64,000 nucleotides of DNA, taken from assembly GCF_002356355.1 (NCBI RefSeq), contig NZ_AP018052.1, positions 2,232,001-2,296,000 of the forward strand, written 5' to 3'. The translations under genes were made by a program, and so were the position numbers. The DNA comes from Thiohalobacter thiocyanaticus. Lineage in GTDB: Bacteria > Pseudomonadota > Gammaproteobacteria > Thiohalobacterales > Thiohalobacteraceae. The first letter of the stretch is position 1; every line of letters begins with the position of its first letter. The notes below the pieces were generated by a model, which saw nothing but the letters and a program-made list of their open reading frames with translations, had not been told where the DNA came from and did no database searches. Shown piece by piece: positions 1-8,182 of this stretch.

Positions 1-121
1 GCATGCGTTCGGTGATGGCGGTGGCCATGCTGTCCAGGCTGTCCTGCACGACCTCGGCGCTGTGCACGCATTCGGCGCGTTCCAGCACCTGGCGGGCTTC
101 GGTGGGGGTGATATCGGTCAT
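1..121 (-). CDS. hpt: Probable hypoxanthine-guanine phosphoribosyltransferase, N-terminal fragment
   Basis: Only the first 40 codons are inside the window; the gene runs off the left edge. The start is the ATG whose complement is at 119-121. The visible peptide begins MTDITPTEARQVLERAEC and continues with a helix ending MATAITERM. This matches the N-terminal helical region I know from gammaproteobacterial hypoxanthine-guanine phosphoribosyltransferases (purine salvage, cytoplasmic). The phosphoribosyl pyrophosphate motif lies outside the window, so the call rests on a short, weakly conserved stretch. Confidence 0.45.
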   Translation of the reverse strand, partial: MTDITPTEARQVLERAECVHSAEVVQDSLDSMATAITERM

Positions 122-161
122 TGGTCAGCTTTTGATTCTGGGGCTTCGGGTTGTATCCCGG

Positions 162-243
162 GTAGGATGGGTGGAGGCGCCGGGCGCCGCAACCCATCGG
201 ATATCGAACGACGATGGGTTGCGCTTCGCTTCACCCATCCTAC
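162..243. repeat. Family A inverted repeat, copy 1
   Basis: Begins GTAGGATGGGT and ends with the complement ACCCATCCTAC. Two inner hairpins are built on AACCCATCG and CGATGGGTT. It ends 8 bases beyond the stop codon of the patatin gene. Confidence 0.9.
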
Positions 244-251
244 GGTTTTTA

Positions 252-1196
252 TCATTCCAGGAGCCGCTTGATCTGGTCGCCGGCCCGTCTGGCGACCTTG
301 TAGCCTTCCTCGATGGCCTCGGTCGCACGGTGGAACTCCAGCAACCGGATCTGGGACAGCCGCGGGGTCAGCAGCACGTCAGGCGGATCCCCGGCCATGC
401 GCGCGCGGGTGATGCGCACCTGCATAATGTAAACACTTTGTGCCAGTACGTCGACCAGCGACGGCGGCGCACTCGCCTCGCGCTGGAAATAGCTTTTCCA
501 CTGCTCCATGGGCGCATGAAACAGGGTCTGGAACATGCCCTGCCAGTCGCCCTTGCGTAACATCTTGCCCCAGGCCTTCTGCGCCGACTCGTCCTCTTCG
601 GCGGGCAGCGAGCGGGGTGGCTTGCCGGTACGCCGGCCGAGGATATCGGAGTTCAGATCCACCGCGATGATGCGCTCGGCGCCCAGCGCCCGGCACAGCG
701 ACACCGGCACCGGGTTGACCAGGCCGCCATCGACCAGCCAGCGGCCGTCCCGTTCCACCGGCGTGAACAGGCCCGGCAGCGCGATGGAGGCGCGCATGGC
801 GTCCATCAGCGATCCGGATTGCAGCCATACCTCCTGGCCGTTGGACAGTTCCGTGGCCACGGCCGCGAACGGGCGATCCAGTTTATCGATCTCGGCGTCC
901 TGCAACCGCTCGCGGAAGAAGTCCATCAGCTTGGTGCCCTGGAGCAGGCCGCCGGTGAAGGTCACGTCCAGGTAGCGGATGATGTCCTGCCATTCCAGCT
1001 GCTCCAGCCACTCGCGCAGGGTATCGAGCTGGCCGGCGGCCTCGGCACCGCCGACGATGGAACCGATGGAGGTGCCGCAGATCACATCCACATCGATGCC
1101 TTCGTCCTTCAGGTACTGGATGACACCGATATGCGCCCAGCCGCGCGCCGCGCCGCCGCCCAGGGCCAGGCCGATGCGCGGGCGGCGCCGGCTCAC
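252..1196 (-). CDS. Patatin-like phospholipase (RssA/YlbK type)
   Basis: Predicted cytoplasmic or membrane-associated acyl hydrolase of 314 residues. The N-terminus carries the oxyanion-hole glycine run ALGGGAARGWAHIG (residues 11-24). The nucleophile elbow is GTSIG with Ser43, and the catalytic aspartate is Asp156 in DGGLVNPVPV. The Ser-Asp dyad is therefore intact and the length suits the bacterial patatin family. The start overlaps the stop of the upstream mechanosensitive channel gene by four bases (ATGA), so the two are probably translationally coupled. The natural substrate (phospholipid or lysophospholipid) cannot be read from sequence. Confidence 0.9.
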   Translation of the reverse strand: MSRRRPRIGLALGGGAARGWAHIGVIQYLKDEGIDVDVICGTSIGSIVGGAEAAGQLDTLREWLEQLEWQDIIRYLDVTFTGGLLQGTKLMDFFRERLQDAEIDKLDRPFAAVATELSNGQEVWLQSGSLMDAMRASIALPGLFTPVERDGRWLVDGGLVNPVPVSLCRALGAERIIAVDLNSDILGRRTGKPPRSLPAEEDESAQKAWGKMLRKGDWQGMFQTLFHAPMEQWKSYFQREASAPPSLVDVLAQSVYIMQVRITRARMAGDPPDVLLTPRLSQIRLLEFHRATEAIEEGYKVARRAGDQIKRLLE

Positions 1197-2347
1197 TGAC
1201 CGCCCGCCGGGGCCGGGGCCGCATCTTCGTCGGGCGCATCCCCTTCATCATCACGTCCCAGCAGCAGCCGCTCCGGCACATGCAGGGTACGGGTCGGGTA
1301 GGCGATCTCGGCGCCGTGGCTGGCGATGATATCGGCGATCTTCAACAGGATCTCGTGTTTGATGCGGTGGAACTCGGTCCAGACCGTGGTATGGGTGAAG
1401 GTGTAGACCATGAAGTCGATGGACGAGGCATTGAAGGCGTTGAAGTAGACCATCAGGGTCTGGGAGTCATCAATCTCTTCATGCGTCTGCAGCATCTCCC
1501 GCACCTCGTCGGTGATGGCATGCATCTTGTCCATGTCGTCATAGCGGATGCCGATGGTCTCGAAGATGCGGCGGTGACTCATGCGCCGCGGGTTCTCCAC
1601 GATGATGCTGGTGAAGACCGAGTTGGGCACGTACAGCGGCCGCTTGTCGAAGGTGCGGATGGTGGTGATGCGCCAGCCGATGTCCTCCACGACGCCCTCG
1701 ATCTCGCGGTCCGGCGAGCGGATCCAGTCGCCGACATTGAAGGGGCGGTCCAGGTAGACCAGCATGGCACCGAAGAAATTGGCCAGCATGTCCTTGGCAG
1801 CGAAGCCCACCGCGATGCCGCCGATACCGCCGAAGGCCAGCACGCCGGAGATGCTGAACCCCAGCGTCTGCAGCACCACCAGAAAGGCGGTGATGATGAC
1901 GGTGGCGCGCAGCAGCTTGCCGATGGCATCCAGGGTGGTGCGGTCGTAGGGCTTGTCGTCGCTCGCGTGCTGCTGCAGCACATTCTTCTGGACGTTGTTG
2001 ATCAGGCGCAGCAGGAACCAGGCCATGACCGCGATCACGCCGACGTCGCGTATCGGGTCCACGGCGGTGAAGATGGGGGTATCCGTCTTGGCGTGGATGA
2101 TCTCGGCGGCGAAGGCGATGCCGATGATCCAGATCAGCACCCGCACCGGCTTGCGCGCCGACTCGGCCAGCGCATCGTCCCAGGTGTTGCGGGTCTTCTG
2201 AAACCGCGCATACAGACGGTCGAGCAGCTTGCCGGCGATATAGCTCAGCAGCAGCGAGACGAAGACGATGATGAATACCTGGTAGATCCAGGTGTTTTCG
2301 GTGCTCCAGGCATACAGCGGCCTGATGTGTTCGATGAAGTTTTCCAT
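1193..2347 (-). CDS. MscS-family mechanosensitive ion channel
   Basis: Inner-membrane protein of 384 residues. An N-terminal transmembrane helix (about 21-42) is followed by further hydrophobic segments near 70-90, 100-116 and 150-165. The pore-lining helix and beta domain follow at GGIGGIAVGFAAKDMLANFFG and PFNVGDWI, which are hallmarks of the MscS core. The C-terminal alpha/beta domain ends in an acidic, proline-rich tail. Family members release solutes on hypo-osmotic shock. The gene lies first in a two-gene unit with the patatin gene. Length and topology are closer to the YbdG/MscM-like members than to 286-residue MscS. Confidence 0.9.
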   Translation of the reverse strand: MENFIEHIRPLYAWSTENTWIYQVFIIVFVSLLLSYIAGKLLDRLYARFQKTRNTWDDALAESARKPVRVLIWIIGIAFAAEIIHAKTDTPIFTAVDPIRDVGVIAVMAWFLLRLINNVQKNVLQQHASDDKPYDRTTLDAIGKLLRATVIITAFLVVLQTLGFSISGVLAFGGIGGIAVGFAAKDMLANFFGAMLVYLDRPFNVGDWIRSPDREIEGVVEDIGWRITTIRTFDKRPLYVPNSVFTSIIVENPRRMSHRRIFETIGIRYDDMDKMHAITDEVREMLQTHEEIDDSQTLMVYFNAFNASSIDFMVYTFTHTTVWTEFHRIKHEILLKIADIIASHGAEIAYPTRTLHVPERLLLGRDDEGDAPDEDAAPAPAGGQ

Positions 2348-2382
2348 GCGGATTGTGTTGTCTCACGGCGTTTCAGACGACC

Positions 2383-2470
2383 CCGCCATTGCGTGGCGCA
2401 ATGCGCTGCGGCGATCTCGGAACAAGGGATCTGTGCGGCCAGAGATTGCCACGCTTCGCTCGCAATGACG
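2383..2470. repeat. Family C inverted repeat, copy 1 (degenerate left arm)
   Basis: The right arm reads AGATTGCCACGCTTCGCTCGC then AATGACG, the complement of the CGTCATTGCGAG arm seen in other copies. The left arm is diverged. It ends 14 bases from the nagZ stop codon. Confidence 0.75.
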
Positions 2471-2484
2471 AGAAATTAATTACG

Positions 2485-3534
2485 TTATTCCAGATCCATA
2501 TCCAACAGCGGCTCGCTGTCATAGCCCTGCACTGCGGCCACCGCCTCGCGCCAGCGCCGCTCGCGGCGCAGTTCCTCCGGTGTCAGCGCCCGGCGGCCGT
2601 GCAGCCGGATCAGCCGCGCCTGCGAGGCCGGGTTCTCGTAGCCCTCCAGCGCCTCGACCACGGCCCGCGCCTCCCGCGGGCGATTGCAGACCAGGATCAT
2701 GTCGCAACCGGCATTCAGCGCACTGCGGGCCCGCGCCACCATGTCGCCGGCGCGCTCGGCGGCGGCCATGCCGAGATCATCGCTGAAGATCACCCCCTGA
2801 AAGCGCAACTGCCGGCGCAGGTAATCCTGCAGCCAGAAAGCCGAGAAGCCGGCCAGGTCGGCATCGATCCGGGGATACAGCACATGGGCAACCATGATCC
2901 CGGCCAGGCCCTGATGAATCAAGCGCTCGAAGGGCAGCAGATCCTCCAGTTCCAGATCGGCCAGTTCGCGCTCGTCCACCGGCAGGTCCAGATGGGAGTC
3001 GGCCTCCACCCCGCCGTGGCCCGGGTAGTGCTTGCCCACCGCCGCCATGCCCGCGCTCTGCATGCCCTTCTGGTAGGCGTGGGCCAGTTCCGCCACCGCC
3101 TCCGGTCGGCGGTGGAAGGCGCGGTCGCCGATCACCGAACTGCGGCGGCGGTCGATGTCCAGCACCGGCGCGAAGCTCAGGTCCACGCCCATGGCGCGCA
3201 GTTCGCTGGCCATCAGCCAGCCGGTGGTCTCGGCCAGCGCAAGGGCACGGGCGCGGTCCTCGTCATAGACCCGGCCCAGTTCAGCCACCGGCGGCAGCCG
3301 GGTGAAACCGTCGCGGAAGCGCTGCACCCGCCCGCCTTCCTGGTCCACGGCGATGAGCAGCCGCGGGTCACGCAGACCGTGCAGTTCGTCGATGAGTTCC
3401 TGCAGCTGGTCGGGCGAAGTGTAGTTGCGGCTGAACAGAATCACCCCGCCGACCTCGGGCCGGCACAGCAGTTCGCGCTCCGCGGCGGTGGGCCGCAGAC
3501 CCTCGATGTCCAGCATGACCGGTCCCAGTGACAT
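2485..3534 (-). CDS. nagZ: Beta-N-acetylhexosaminidase NagZ
   Basis: Glycoside hydrolase family 3 enzyme of 349 residues that removes N-acetylglucosamine from anhydro-muropeptides in the cytoplasm during peptidoglycan recycling. The sequence shows AVDQEGGRVQRF near residue 62, the flexible-loop catalytic His/Asp motif GKHYPGHGGVEADSH near 166-180, and the nucleophile region FSDDLGMAAA near 246-255. There is no signal peptide, as expected for NagZ. The length matches the family (about 340). Next to it lie two peptide ABC permeases, a signal-less YkuD enzyme and a peptide-binding lipoprotein, which supports a recycling context. Confidence 0.95.
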   Translation of the reverse strand: MSLGPVMLDIEGLRPTAAERELLCRPEVGGVILFSRNYTSPDQLQELIDELHGLRDPRLLIAVDQEGGRVQRFRDGFTRLPPVAELGRVYDEDRARALALAETTGWLMASELRAMGVDLSFAPVLDIDRRRSSVIGDRAFHRRPEAVAELAHAYQKGMQSAGMAAVGKHYPGHGGVEADSHLDLPVDERELADLELEDLLPFERLIHQGLAGIMVAHVLYPRIDADLAGFSAFWLQDYLRRQLRFQGVIFSDDLGMAAAERAGDMVARARSALNAGCDMILVCNRPREARAVVEALEGYENPASQARLIRLHGRRALTPEELRRERRWREAVAAVQGYDSEPLLDMDLE

Positions 3535-3567
3535 GGTGGTTGTTTCCTTAATTGTTCATAGCGGGGC

Positions 3568-3653
3568 GTAGGATGGGTGAAGCGAAGCGTAACCCATCGC
3601 GGTGCGGCAGGACATGATGGGTTACGGCGCTTTGCGCCTTCACCCATCCTACG
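3568..3653. repeat. Family A inverted repeat, copy 2
   Basis: Full copy with GTAGGATGGGT and ACCCATCCTAC outer arms. It lies between nagZ and the permease gene, 32 bases from the permease stop. Confidence 0.9.
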
Positions 3654-3685
3654 CAATAGTTCCGTTTATGTCCGTGGTCATTATG

Positions 3686-4477
3686 TCAACGCAGCCGCAC
3701 ATCCATCCGATCGCGCAGCCGATCGCCCAGCAGGTTCACCGCCAGGACTACCAGCAGCATGGCCGTGCCGGGCACCAGCACCATGTGCGGTGCGACCAGC
3801 AGGTAGCGGGTGCCGTCGCGGATCATGCTGCCCCAGGAGGCCGCCGGCGGTTGCACCCCCAGCCCCAGGAACGACAGCCCGGCCTCGGCGATCACGATGG
3901 AGGCCACGCCGAAGGTCGCCTCCACGATCAGGGGCGCGCTCAGCAGCGGGATCAGGTGGCGCAGGATGATCCGGCGCCGGCGGCTGCCCAGGGCAATCGC
4001 TGCGCTGACGTGCTCGCGCTGCTTCAGTGACAACACCTGGGCCCGGGCCAGGCGGGCGAAACCCACCCAGCCGACCAGGCTGAGGGCGATGACCACATTG
4101 CCGATCCCCGGCCCCAGTATACCGGCAAGCGCGATGGCCAGCAGGATTCCCGGGAAGGCGAGAAAGATGTCGATCACATGGACGATCATCCGGTCCGTCC
4201 AGCCCCCCAGGTAGCCGCTGACGCTGCCGATCAGGGTACCGGTCACGGCCGACAGGCTCACCACCCACAGCGCCACCCAGAAGGAGGTGCGGGCACCGGC
4301 GATCACCCGGTCCAGCAGCGGGCGGCCCAGGTCGTCGTAGCCCAGGCCGCCGGCCTCCCAGGGCGGGGCCAGGATCAGTTCCAGCCGGATGCGGTCGGGC
4401 TCGAGCGCGCCCACCCCGGCCAGCAGCGCGGCCAGCGCCCACAGCAGCAGGATGAGCAAGGGAAGCCGGCGCATCAT
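3686..4477 (-). CDS. Peptide-type ABC transporter permease (DppC/OppC family)
   Basis: Inner-membrane permease of 263 residues. A single N-terminal helix (about 5-25) is followed by a periplasmic segment and the binding-protein-dependent transport core. The EAA-type loop is readable at AAIALGSRRRRIILRHLIP, followed by EAGLSFLGLGVQPPAASWG, typical of DppC. The start overlaps the upstream permease stop by one base (TGATG), so the two are an operon. No ATPase gene (DppD/DppF type) is present in the window, so ATP-binding partners must be encoded elsewhere or shared. Confidence 0.9.
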   Translation of the reverse strand: MMRRLPLLILLLWALAALLAGVGALEPDRIRLELILAPPWEAGGLGYDDLGRPLLDRVIAGARTSFWVALWVVSLSAVTGTLIGSVSGYLGGWTDRMIVHVIDIFLAFPGILLAIALAGILGPGIGNVVIALSLVGWVGFARLARAQVLSLKQREHVSAAIALGSRRRRIILRHLIPLLSAPLIVEATFGVASIVIAEAGLSFLGLGVQPPAASWGSMIRDGTRYLLVAPHMVLVPGTAMLLVVLAVNLLGDRLRDRMDVRLR

Positions 4478-5403
4478 CAGTCCGCCCCCAGCCGGATGCG
4501 CGGATCGATCCCGGCGTAGAGCAGATCGGTCAGCATGTTGACCAGCACATAGCTCAAACTGATGAGCAGGACGCAGGCCTGCACCAGGGGATAGTCGCGG
4601 CCCTGGATGGCCTCGATGGTCAGCGAGCCCAGGCCGGGCCAGCCGAACACCACCTCGGTGATCACCGCGCCGGCCAGCAGGGTGCCCAGCTGCAGGCCCA
4701 GCACCGTGATCACCGGCAGCAGCGCATTGGGCAGGGCGTGGCGGGTCAGCACCTGGCGCGTGGACAGACCGCGGGCATAGGCGCTGCGGATGAAATCCTC
4801 GCCCAGCACCTCCAGCACGCTGCTGCGCACCATGCGCGACAGCACCGCCGCCAGCGACAGGCCCAGGGTCAGCGCCGGCAGGATCAGCGCGCCGGGCGCG
4901 TCGCGGCCGCTGACCGGCAGCCAGCCCAGCCCGACCGCGAACAGCAGGATCAGCAGCGGCCCCAGCCAGAAGTTGGGGATGGACACCCCCAGCAGCGAGA
5001 AGGCCATCGCGCCGCGGTCCCAGCCGCTGTTGCGGCGCACCGCCGCCAGCAGCCCCAGCGGCAGTGCCAGCACCAGGGTGAAGGCCAGTGCGGCCAGCGC
5101 CAGTTCCAGGGTGGCGGGAATGCGTTCGGCCAGCAGTTCGCCGATCGGCCGGCGCTGCTGCAGCGACTGCCCCAGATCCCCCCGGGCCAGGCCGCCCAGG
5201 TAGTCGCCCAGCTGCGCCGTCAGCGGCCGGTCCAGTCCCAGCTGGTGGCGCAGCGCCTCGCGGTCAGCCGCCGTGGCGGCCTCGCCCAGCATCACGTCCA
5301 CCGGGTCGCCGGGGATGAGATGGATCAGCAGGAACACCAGCACCACCACGCCCAGCACCACGACGGCGGTGCTGAGCAGGCGACGGGTCAGTTCAGCGAG
5401 CAT
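4477..5403 (-). CDS. Peptide-type ABC transporter permease (DppB/OppB family)
   Basis: Inner-membrane permease of 308 residues with six predicted helices. The N-terminal block reads LIHLIPGDPVDVMLGEAA, which is the classical DppB/OppB signature. The cytoplasmic coupling loop is FIRSAYARGLSTRQVLTRHALPN (about residues 194-216), followed by EVVFGWPGLGSL. It pairs with the DppC-type permease through a one-base overlap. The substrate-binding lipoprotein at 6198-7682 is the likely partner, and the context with nagZ suggests murein peptides as cargo (inference). Confidence 0.9.
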   Translation of the reverse strand: MLAELTRRLLSTAVVVLGVVVLVFLLIHLIPGDPVDVMLGEAATAADREALRHQLGLDRPLTAQLGDYLGGLARGDLGQSLQQRRPIGELLAERIPATLELALAALAFTLVLALPLGLLAAVRRNSGWDRGAMAFSLLGVSIPNFWLGPLLILLFAVGLGWLPVSGRDAPGALILPALTLGLSLAAVLSRMVRSSVLEVLGEDFIRSAYARGLSTRQVLTRHALPNALLPVITVLGLQLGTLLAGAVITEVVFGWPGLGSLTIEAIQGRDYPLVQACVLLISLSYVLVNMLTDLLYAGIDPRIRLGAD

Positions 5404-5447
5404 ATGTCTTGCCTGACGATGATATGGCTTGGTTTCATTGCAGACCT

Positions 5448-5527
5448 GTAGCTCGGGTCAGCGCAGCGTAACCCGACACAACCGCGGTATTTTGTCGGGT
5501 TACGCCCCGCGGGCTAACCCGACCTAC
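5448..5527. repeat. Family B inverted repeat, copy 1
   Basis: Outer arms GTAGCTCGGGT and ACCCGACCTAC, with inner GTAACCCGAC and GTCGGGTTAC arms. It stands two bases from a family A copy. Confidence 0.9.
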
Positions 5528-5529
5528 GC

Positions 5530-5613
5530 GTAGGATGGGTGGAGGCGCATAGCGCCGTAACCCATCGGGTCAGTCTCGTGACGATGGGTTGCGCTTGGCT
5601 CCACCCATCCTAC
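5530..5613. repeat. Family A inverted repeat, copy 3
   Basis: Full copy, in tandem with the family B copy on its left and another family A copy 12 bases to its right. Confidence 0.9.
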
Positions 5614-5625
5614 TGGATTAGCGTT

Positions 5626-5710
5626 GTAGGATGGGTGAAGACGCCGGGCGCCTTAACCCGCCACACCAAATCATGCAACGATGGGTTGCGCTGCGCTCCA
5701 CCCATCCTAC
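5626..5710. repeat. Family A inverted repeat, copy 4, supplying a stop codon
   Basis: Full copy. On the minus strand its outer arm starts GTAGGATGGGT, and the TAG at 5709-5707 is the stop codon of the YkuD gene. The repeat therefore overlaps coding sequence by a few bases. Confidence 0.9.
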
Positions 5711-6201
5711 CGGATCAGTACCGGCAACCCCGTCTCCACCTGTTCGAACAGTTCCAGCAGATCGGCATTGCGCATGCGGATGCAGCCGTGCGAGGCCGGC
5801 ACGCCCATGGGCTCGCTGTCCGGGCAGCCGTGGATGTAGATGTAGCGGCGCAGGGTGTCGACCGCCCCGCCGCGGTTGCAGCCGGGCTCCAGGCCGGTCA
5901 GCCACAGGATGCGGGTCAGGATCCAGTCCCGTCCCGGTGCGCTGGCGGCCAGTTCGGGGCTGTAGATCTCGCCGGTCGGCCGGCGGCCGACGAACACGGT
6001 ATTGAGCGGGCAGTCGGCCCCGATGCGGATGCGGATGCGGTGCCAGCCGCGCGGGGTACAGCCGCTGCCGTCGCGCTCGCCCGGCCCGGCCGCACCGGTC
6101 GAGACCGGATATTCCAGTTGGGGCTCACCCTGCTCGATCAGCTGCAGGCGCTGATCGTCCAGCGTGACCCGCAGGTAGCGTCGCGGCGGCGTCTGTGTCA
6201 T
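5707..6201 (-). CDS. YkuD-fold L,D-transpeptidase or L,D-carboxypeptidase without signal peptide
   Basis: Protein of 164 residues made almost entirely of one YkuD domain. The catalytic block is IHGCPDSEPMGVPASHGC then IRMRN, with nucleophile Cys140 and the conserved histidine of SHGC. The start chosen is ATG 6201, which overlaps the upstream lipoprotein stop by four bases (ATGA); an open frame continues upstream but only inside that gene. No signal peptide or membrane segment is visible, so the enzyme is predicted cytoplasmic. That favours a recycling L,D-carboxypeptidase such as Acinetobacter ElsL over a periplasmic cross-linking enzyme (inference). Its stop codon lies in a family A repeat. 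Confidence 0.87.
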   Translation of the reverse strand: MTQTPPRRYLRVTLDDQRLQLIEQGEPQLEYPVSTGAAGPGERDGSGCTPRGWHRIRIRIGADCPLNTVFVGRRPTGEIYSPELAASAPGRDWILTRILWLTGLEPGCNRGGAVDTLRRYIYIHGCPDSEPMGVPASHGCIRMRNADLLELFEQVETGLPVLIR

Positions 6202-7682
6202 CTGCGCTGCACCTCGAGCAGCCCGTCGTAATTGCCGTGCAGGTTGAGGCGGTAACCCCGGATATCCGCCCGCGCGGCGTAGACATGATCCTCGTACCAC
6301 AGCGGGACATACGGCAGGGTCTCCAGCAACCGCGCCTGGATGCGTCGATAATACGTGACCTGCTCGGTCTGTGTCTGCGCCGCCTCGGCCGCCTCGATCC
6401 AGGCATCGGTCTGCGCATCCCGATAGCGGCCGCGGTTGGCGCCGCCGGGCGGGAGCGAGGCGCTGTGGAACACGTGACGGAAGATGTCCGGGGTCTTGAT
6501 GCCCACCCACATCAGGCTGTAGAGCTGAAAGCGCCCGGCCTTGATGTCGCCGTAGAAGGTGCCCCAGTCGTAGCTCTGCAGTCTGAGCCGGATGCCGACG
6601 CGGGCCAGCTGGTCCTGGAACACGGTGGCGATGCGCAGCCGCAGCGGATCGCTCGAGGTCTTGTAACTGAGCTCCAGCAGCCGCTGCGGGCCGTAGCCGA
6701 GTTCGCTCAGCAAGGCCCGGGCCCGATCCGGATCGTAGTCCACCCCGTCCAGTTCCGGGTGCCCGGCCCAGTGCCCGGGCGGCAGCAGCGCCCCGGCCGG
6801 CCGCGCCGCACCAGCCAGCAGATGCTCGATGATGGCGGCGCGGTCGATGGCGTGGGCCACGGCCCGGCGCAGGCGCGGGTCGCCGGTCTGCGCATCCTCG
6901 AGATTGAACCCGATATAACTGAAATTTGCGCCGCGATGGCGTTCGATCCGGATATCCTCGCGGCCGTCCAGGTAGCCGATCAGTTCGGCCGGCAGATCGT
7001 TCTGGATGATGTCCAGTTCACCGCGCTGCAGCTTGAGCACCCGCACCGTCGGGTCCTTCACCTGCTGGACGGCAAGCTGCTGGCCATCACTGCGCCGGCG
7101 CAGCCGCAGCTGGCCGTCGCCGCCCCGCTCGATCAGTTCCAGGGGGCCGCTGCCGATCGGTGCACGCTGAAAGTCATGCCCCTGCGCCAGCAGGCGGGCC
7201 GGCACGATGCCGATGACCAGATAACCGGGGAACAGCCGGTCGGCGCGATTCAGCAGAAACTCGACCGTGTCGGCGTCGACGGCGCTGACCTGCCCGATCA
7301 GACTGAGCAGGCCGCGGTGCGGTGATCCGGTGGCCGGATCCAGCACCGCCCGGTAGGTCGCGACCACGTCGGCGGCGGTCAGGGGCGCGCCGTCATGGAA
7401 GGGGGCGCGCTCAGGATCGAGATGAAAGCGGTAACGGGTCGGCGTCAGGCGCTCCCAGCGCGCCAGTTCCGGCACCGGCCGCTGCTGCGCGTCGAAATCG
7501 ACCAGGGAGCGGTACAGCAGCCGGTTGACGCGCGCGGACGCCGCGTCGGTGGCGTGCAGCGGATCCAGGTTGGCGGGCCGCCCGGCAATGCCGAGCCGGA
7601 TGACGTCCTCAGCAGGCGACTGGCAGGCCGGCGTCAGCAGGACCGCTGTCAGCAGCAGCAGGAGGCGCCAGCGGATCATCAC
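6198..7682 (-). CDS. Peptide ABC transporter substrate-binding lipoprotein (SBP family 5)
   Basis: Lipoprotein of 494 residues with signal peptide and lipobox LLTPAC (Cys20), so it is anchored in the periplasm. The body follows the extracellular solute-binding family 5 pattern: IRLGIAGRPANLDPLHATD near the N-terminus, YRFHLDPERAPFHDGAPLTAADV near residues 90-112, and the C-terminal domain around YDWGTFYGDIKAGRFQL. These proteins bind oligopeptides, murein peptides or related cargo for DppBC-type permeases. It is four-base overlapped with the YkuD gene and follows the CYTH gene by three bases. Confidence 0.9.
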   Translation of the reverse strand: MMIRWRLLLLLTAVLLTPACQSPAEDVIRLGIAGRPANLDPLHATDAASARVNRLLYRSLVDFDAQQRPVPELARWERLTPTRYRFHLDPERAPFHDGAPLTAADVVATYRAVLDPATGSPHRGLLSLIGQVSAVDADTVEFLLNRADRLFPGYLVIGIVPARLLAQGHDFQRAPIGSGPLELIERGGDGQLRLRRRSDGQQLAVQQVKDPTVRVLKLQRGELDIIQNDLPAELIGYLDGREDIRIERHRGANFSYIGFNLEDAQTGDPRLRRAVAHAIDRAAIIEHLLAGAARPAGALLPPGHWAGHPELDGVDYDPDRARALLSELGYGPQRLLELSYKTSSDPLRLRIATVFQDQLARVGIRLRLQSYDWGTFYGDIKAGRFQLYSLMWVGIKTPDIFRHVFHSASLPPGGANRGRYRDAQTDAWIEAAEAAQTQTEQVTYYRRIQARLLETLPYVPLWYEDHVYAARADIRGYRLNLHGNYDGLLEVQRR

Positions 7683-7685
7683 CCG

Positions 7686-8171
7686 TCAGTCCCAACTCGG
7701 CCAGGGGTGCTCCGCCAGGTAGACATTGTAATAACGCGGATCGTCGGAAACCTCGGCCCCGGCCCAGTCCGGCCGTGCGAAGGCCTCGTCCTCGGCCTGC
7801 AGTTCGATCTCGGCCACCACCAGTCCGGCGTTGTCGCCCTCGAACACATCCACCTCCCACACATGCCCGGCCACCGGGACATGGTAGCGGGTCTTCTCCA
7901 CCAGCCGGCCCAGGGAAAGCCGGTCCAGCATCTCCTCCGCCTCGGCCAGCGGGATGGCGTATTCGTATTCCAGTCGCCACACCCCCAGTTCGGCGCTCTT
8001 GATGTTGAGCCAGGCCCGATCGCCGGCGGTGCGCACCCGCACCGAGGCCTTGACGTCCGTGTCTCCGATCACCCGGGTCAGATAACCCTGGCGGTAGCGC
8101 ACGCCGGCATCGGCGTCGTCGCGCCAGGCGTCGGAGGTGACCAGGAATTTGCGTTCGATTTCGATGGGCAT
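7686..8171 (-). CDS. CYTH-domain protein (triphosphate tunnel metalloenzyme)
   Basis: Protein of 161 residues that is a single CYTH domain. The signature EIERKFLV is at residues 4-11 and is followed by the alternating basic and acidic strand residues that line the tunnel (RYRQGYL, KASVRVRTAG, YEYAIPLAEAEEML, EVDVFEGDNAGLVVAEIEL). Bacterial relatives of this size are inorganic triphosphatases; some are adenylate cyclases or have unknown substrates. Cytoplasmic. It is the first gene of the unit with the lipoprotein (three-base gap), though the functional link is unclear. Confidence 0.9.
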   Translation of the reverse strand: MPIEIERKFLVTSDAWRDDADAGVRYRQGYLTRVIGDTDVKASVRVRTAGDRAWLNIKSAELGVWRLEYEYAIPLAEAEEMLDRLSLGRLVEKTRYHVPVAGHVWEVDVFEGDNAGLVVAEIELQAEDEAFARPDWAGAEVSDDPRYYNVYLAEHPWPSWD

Positions 8172-8182
8172 ATGAGTTATTC

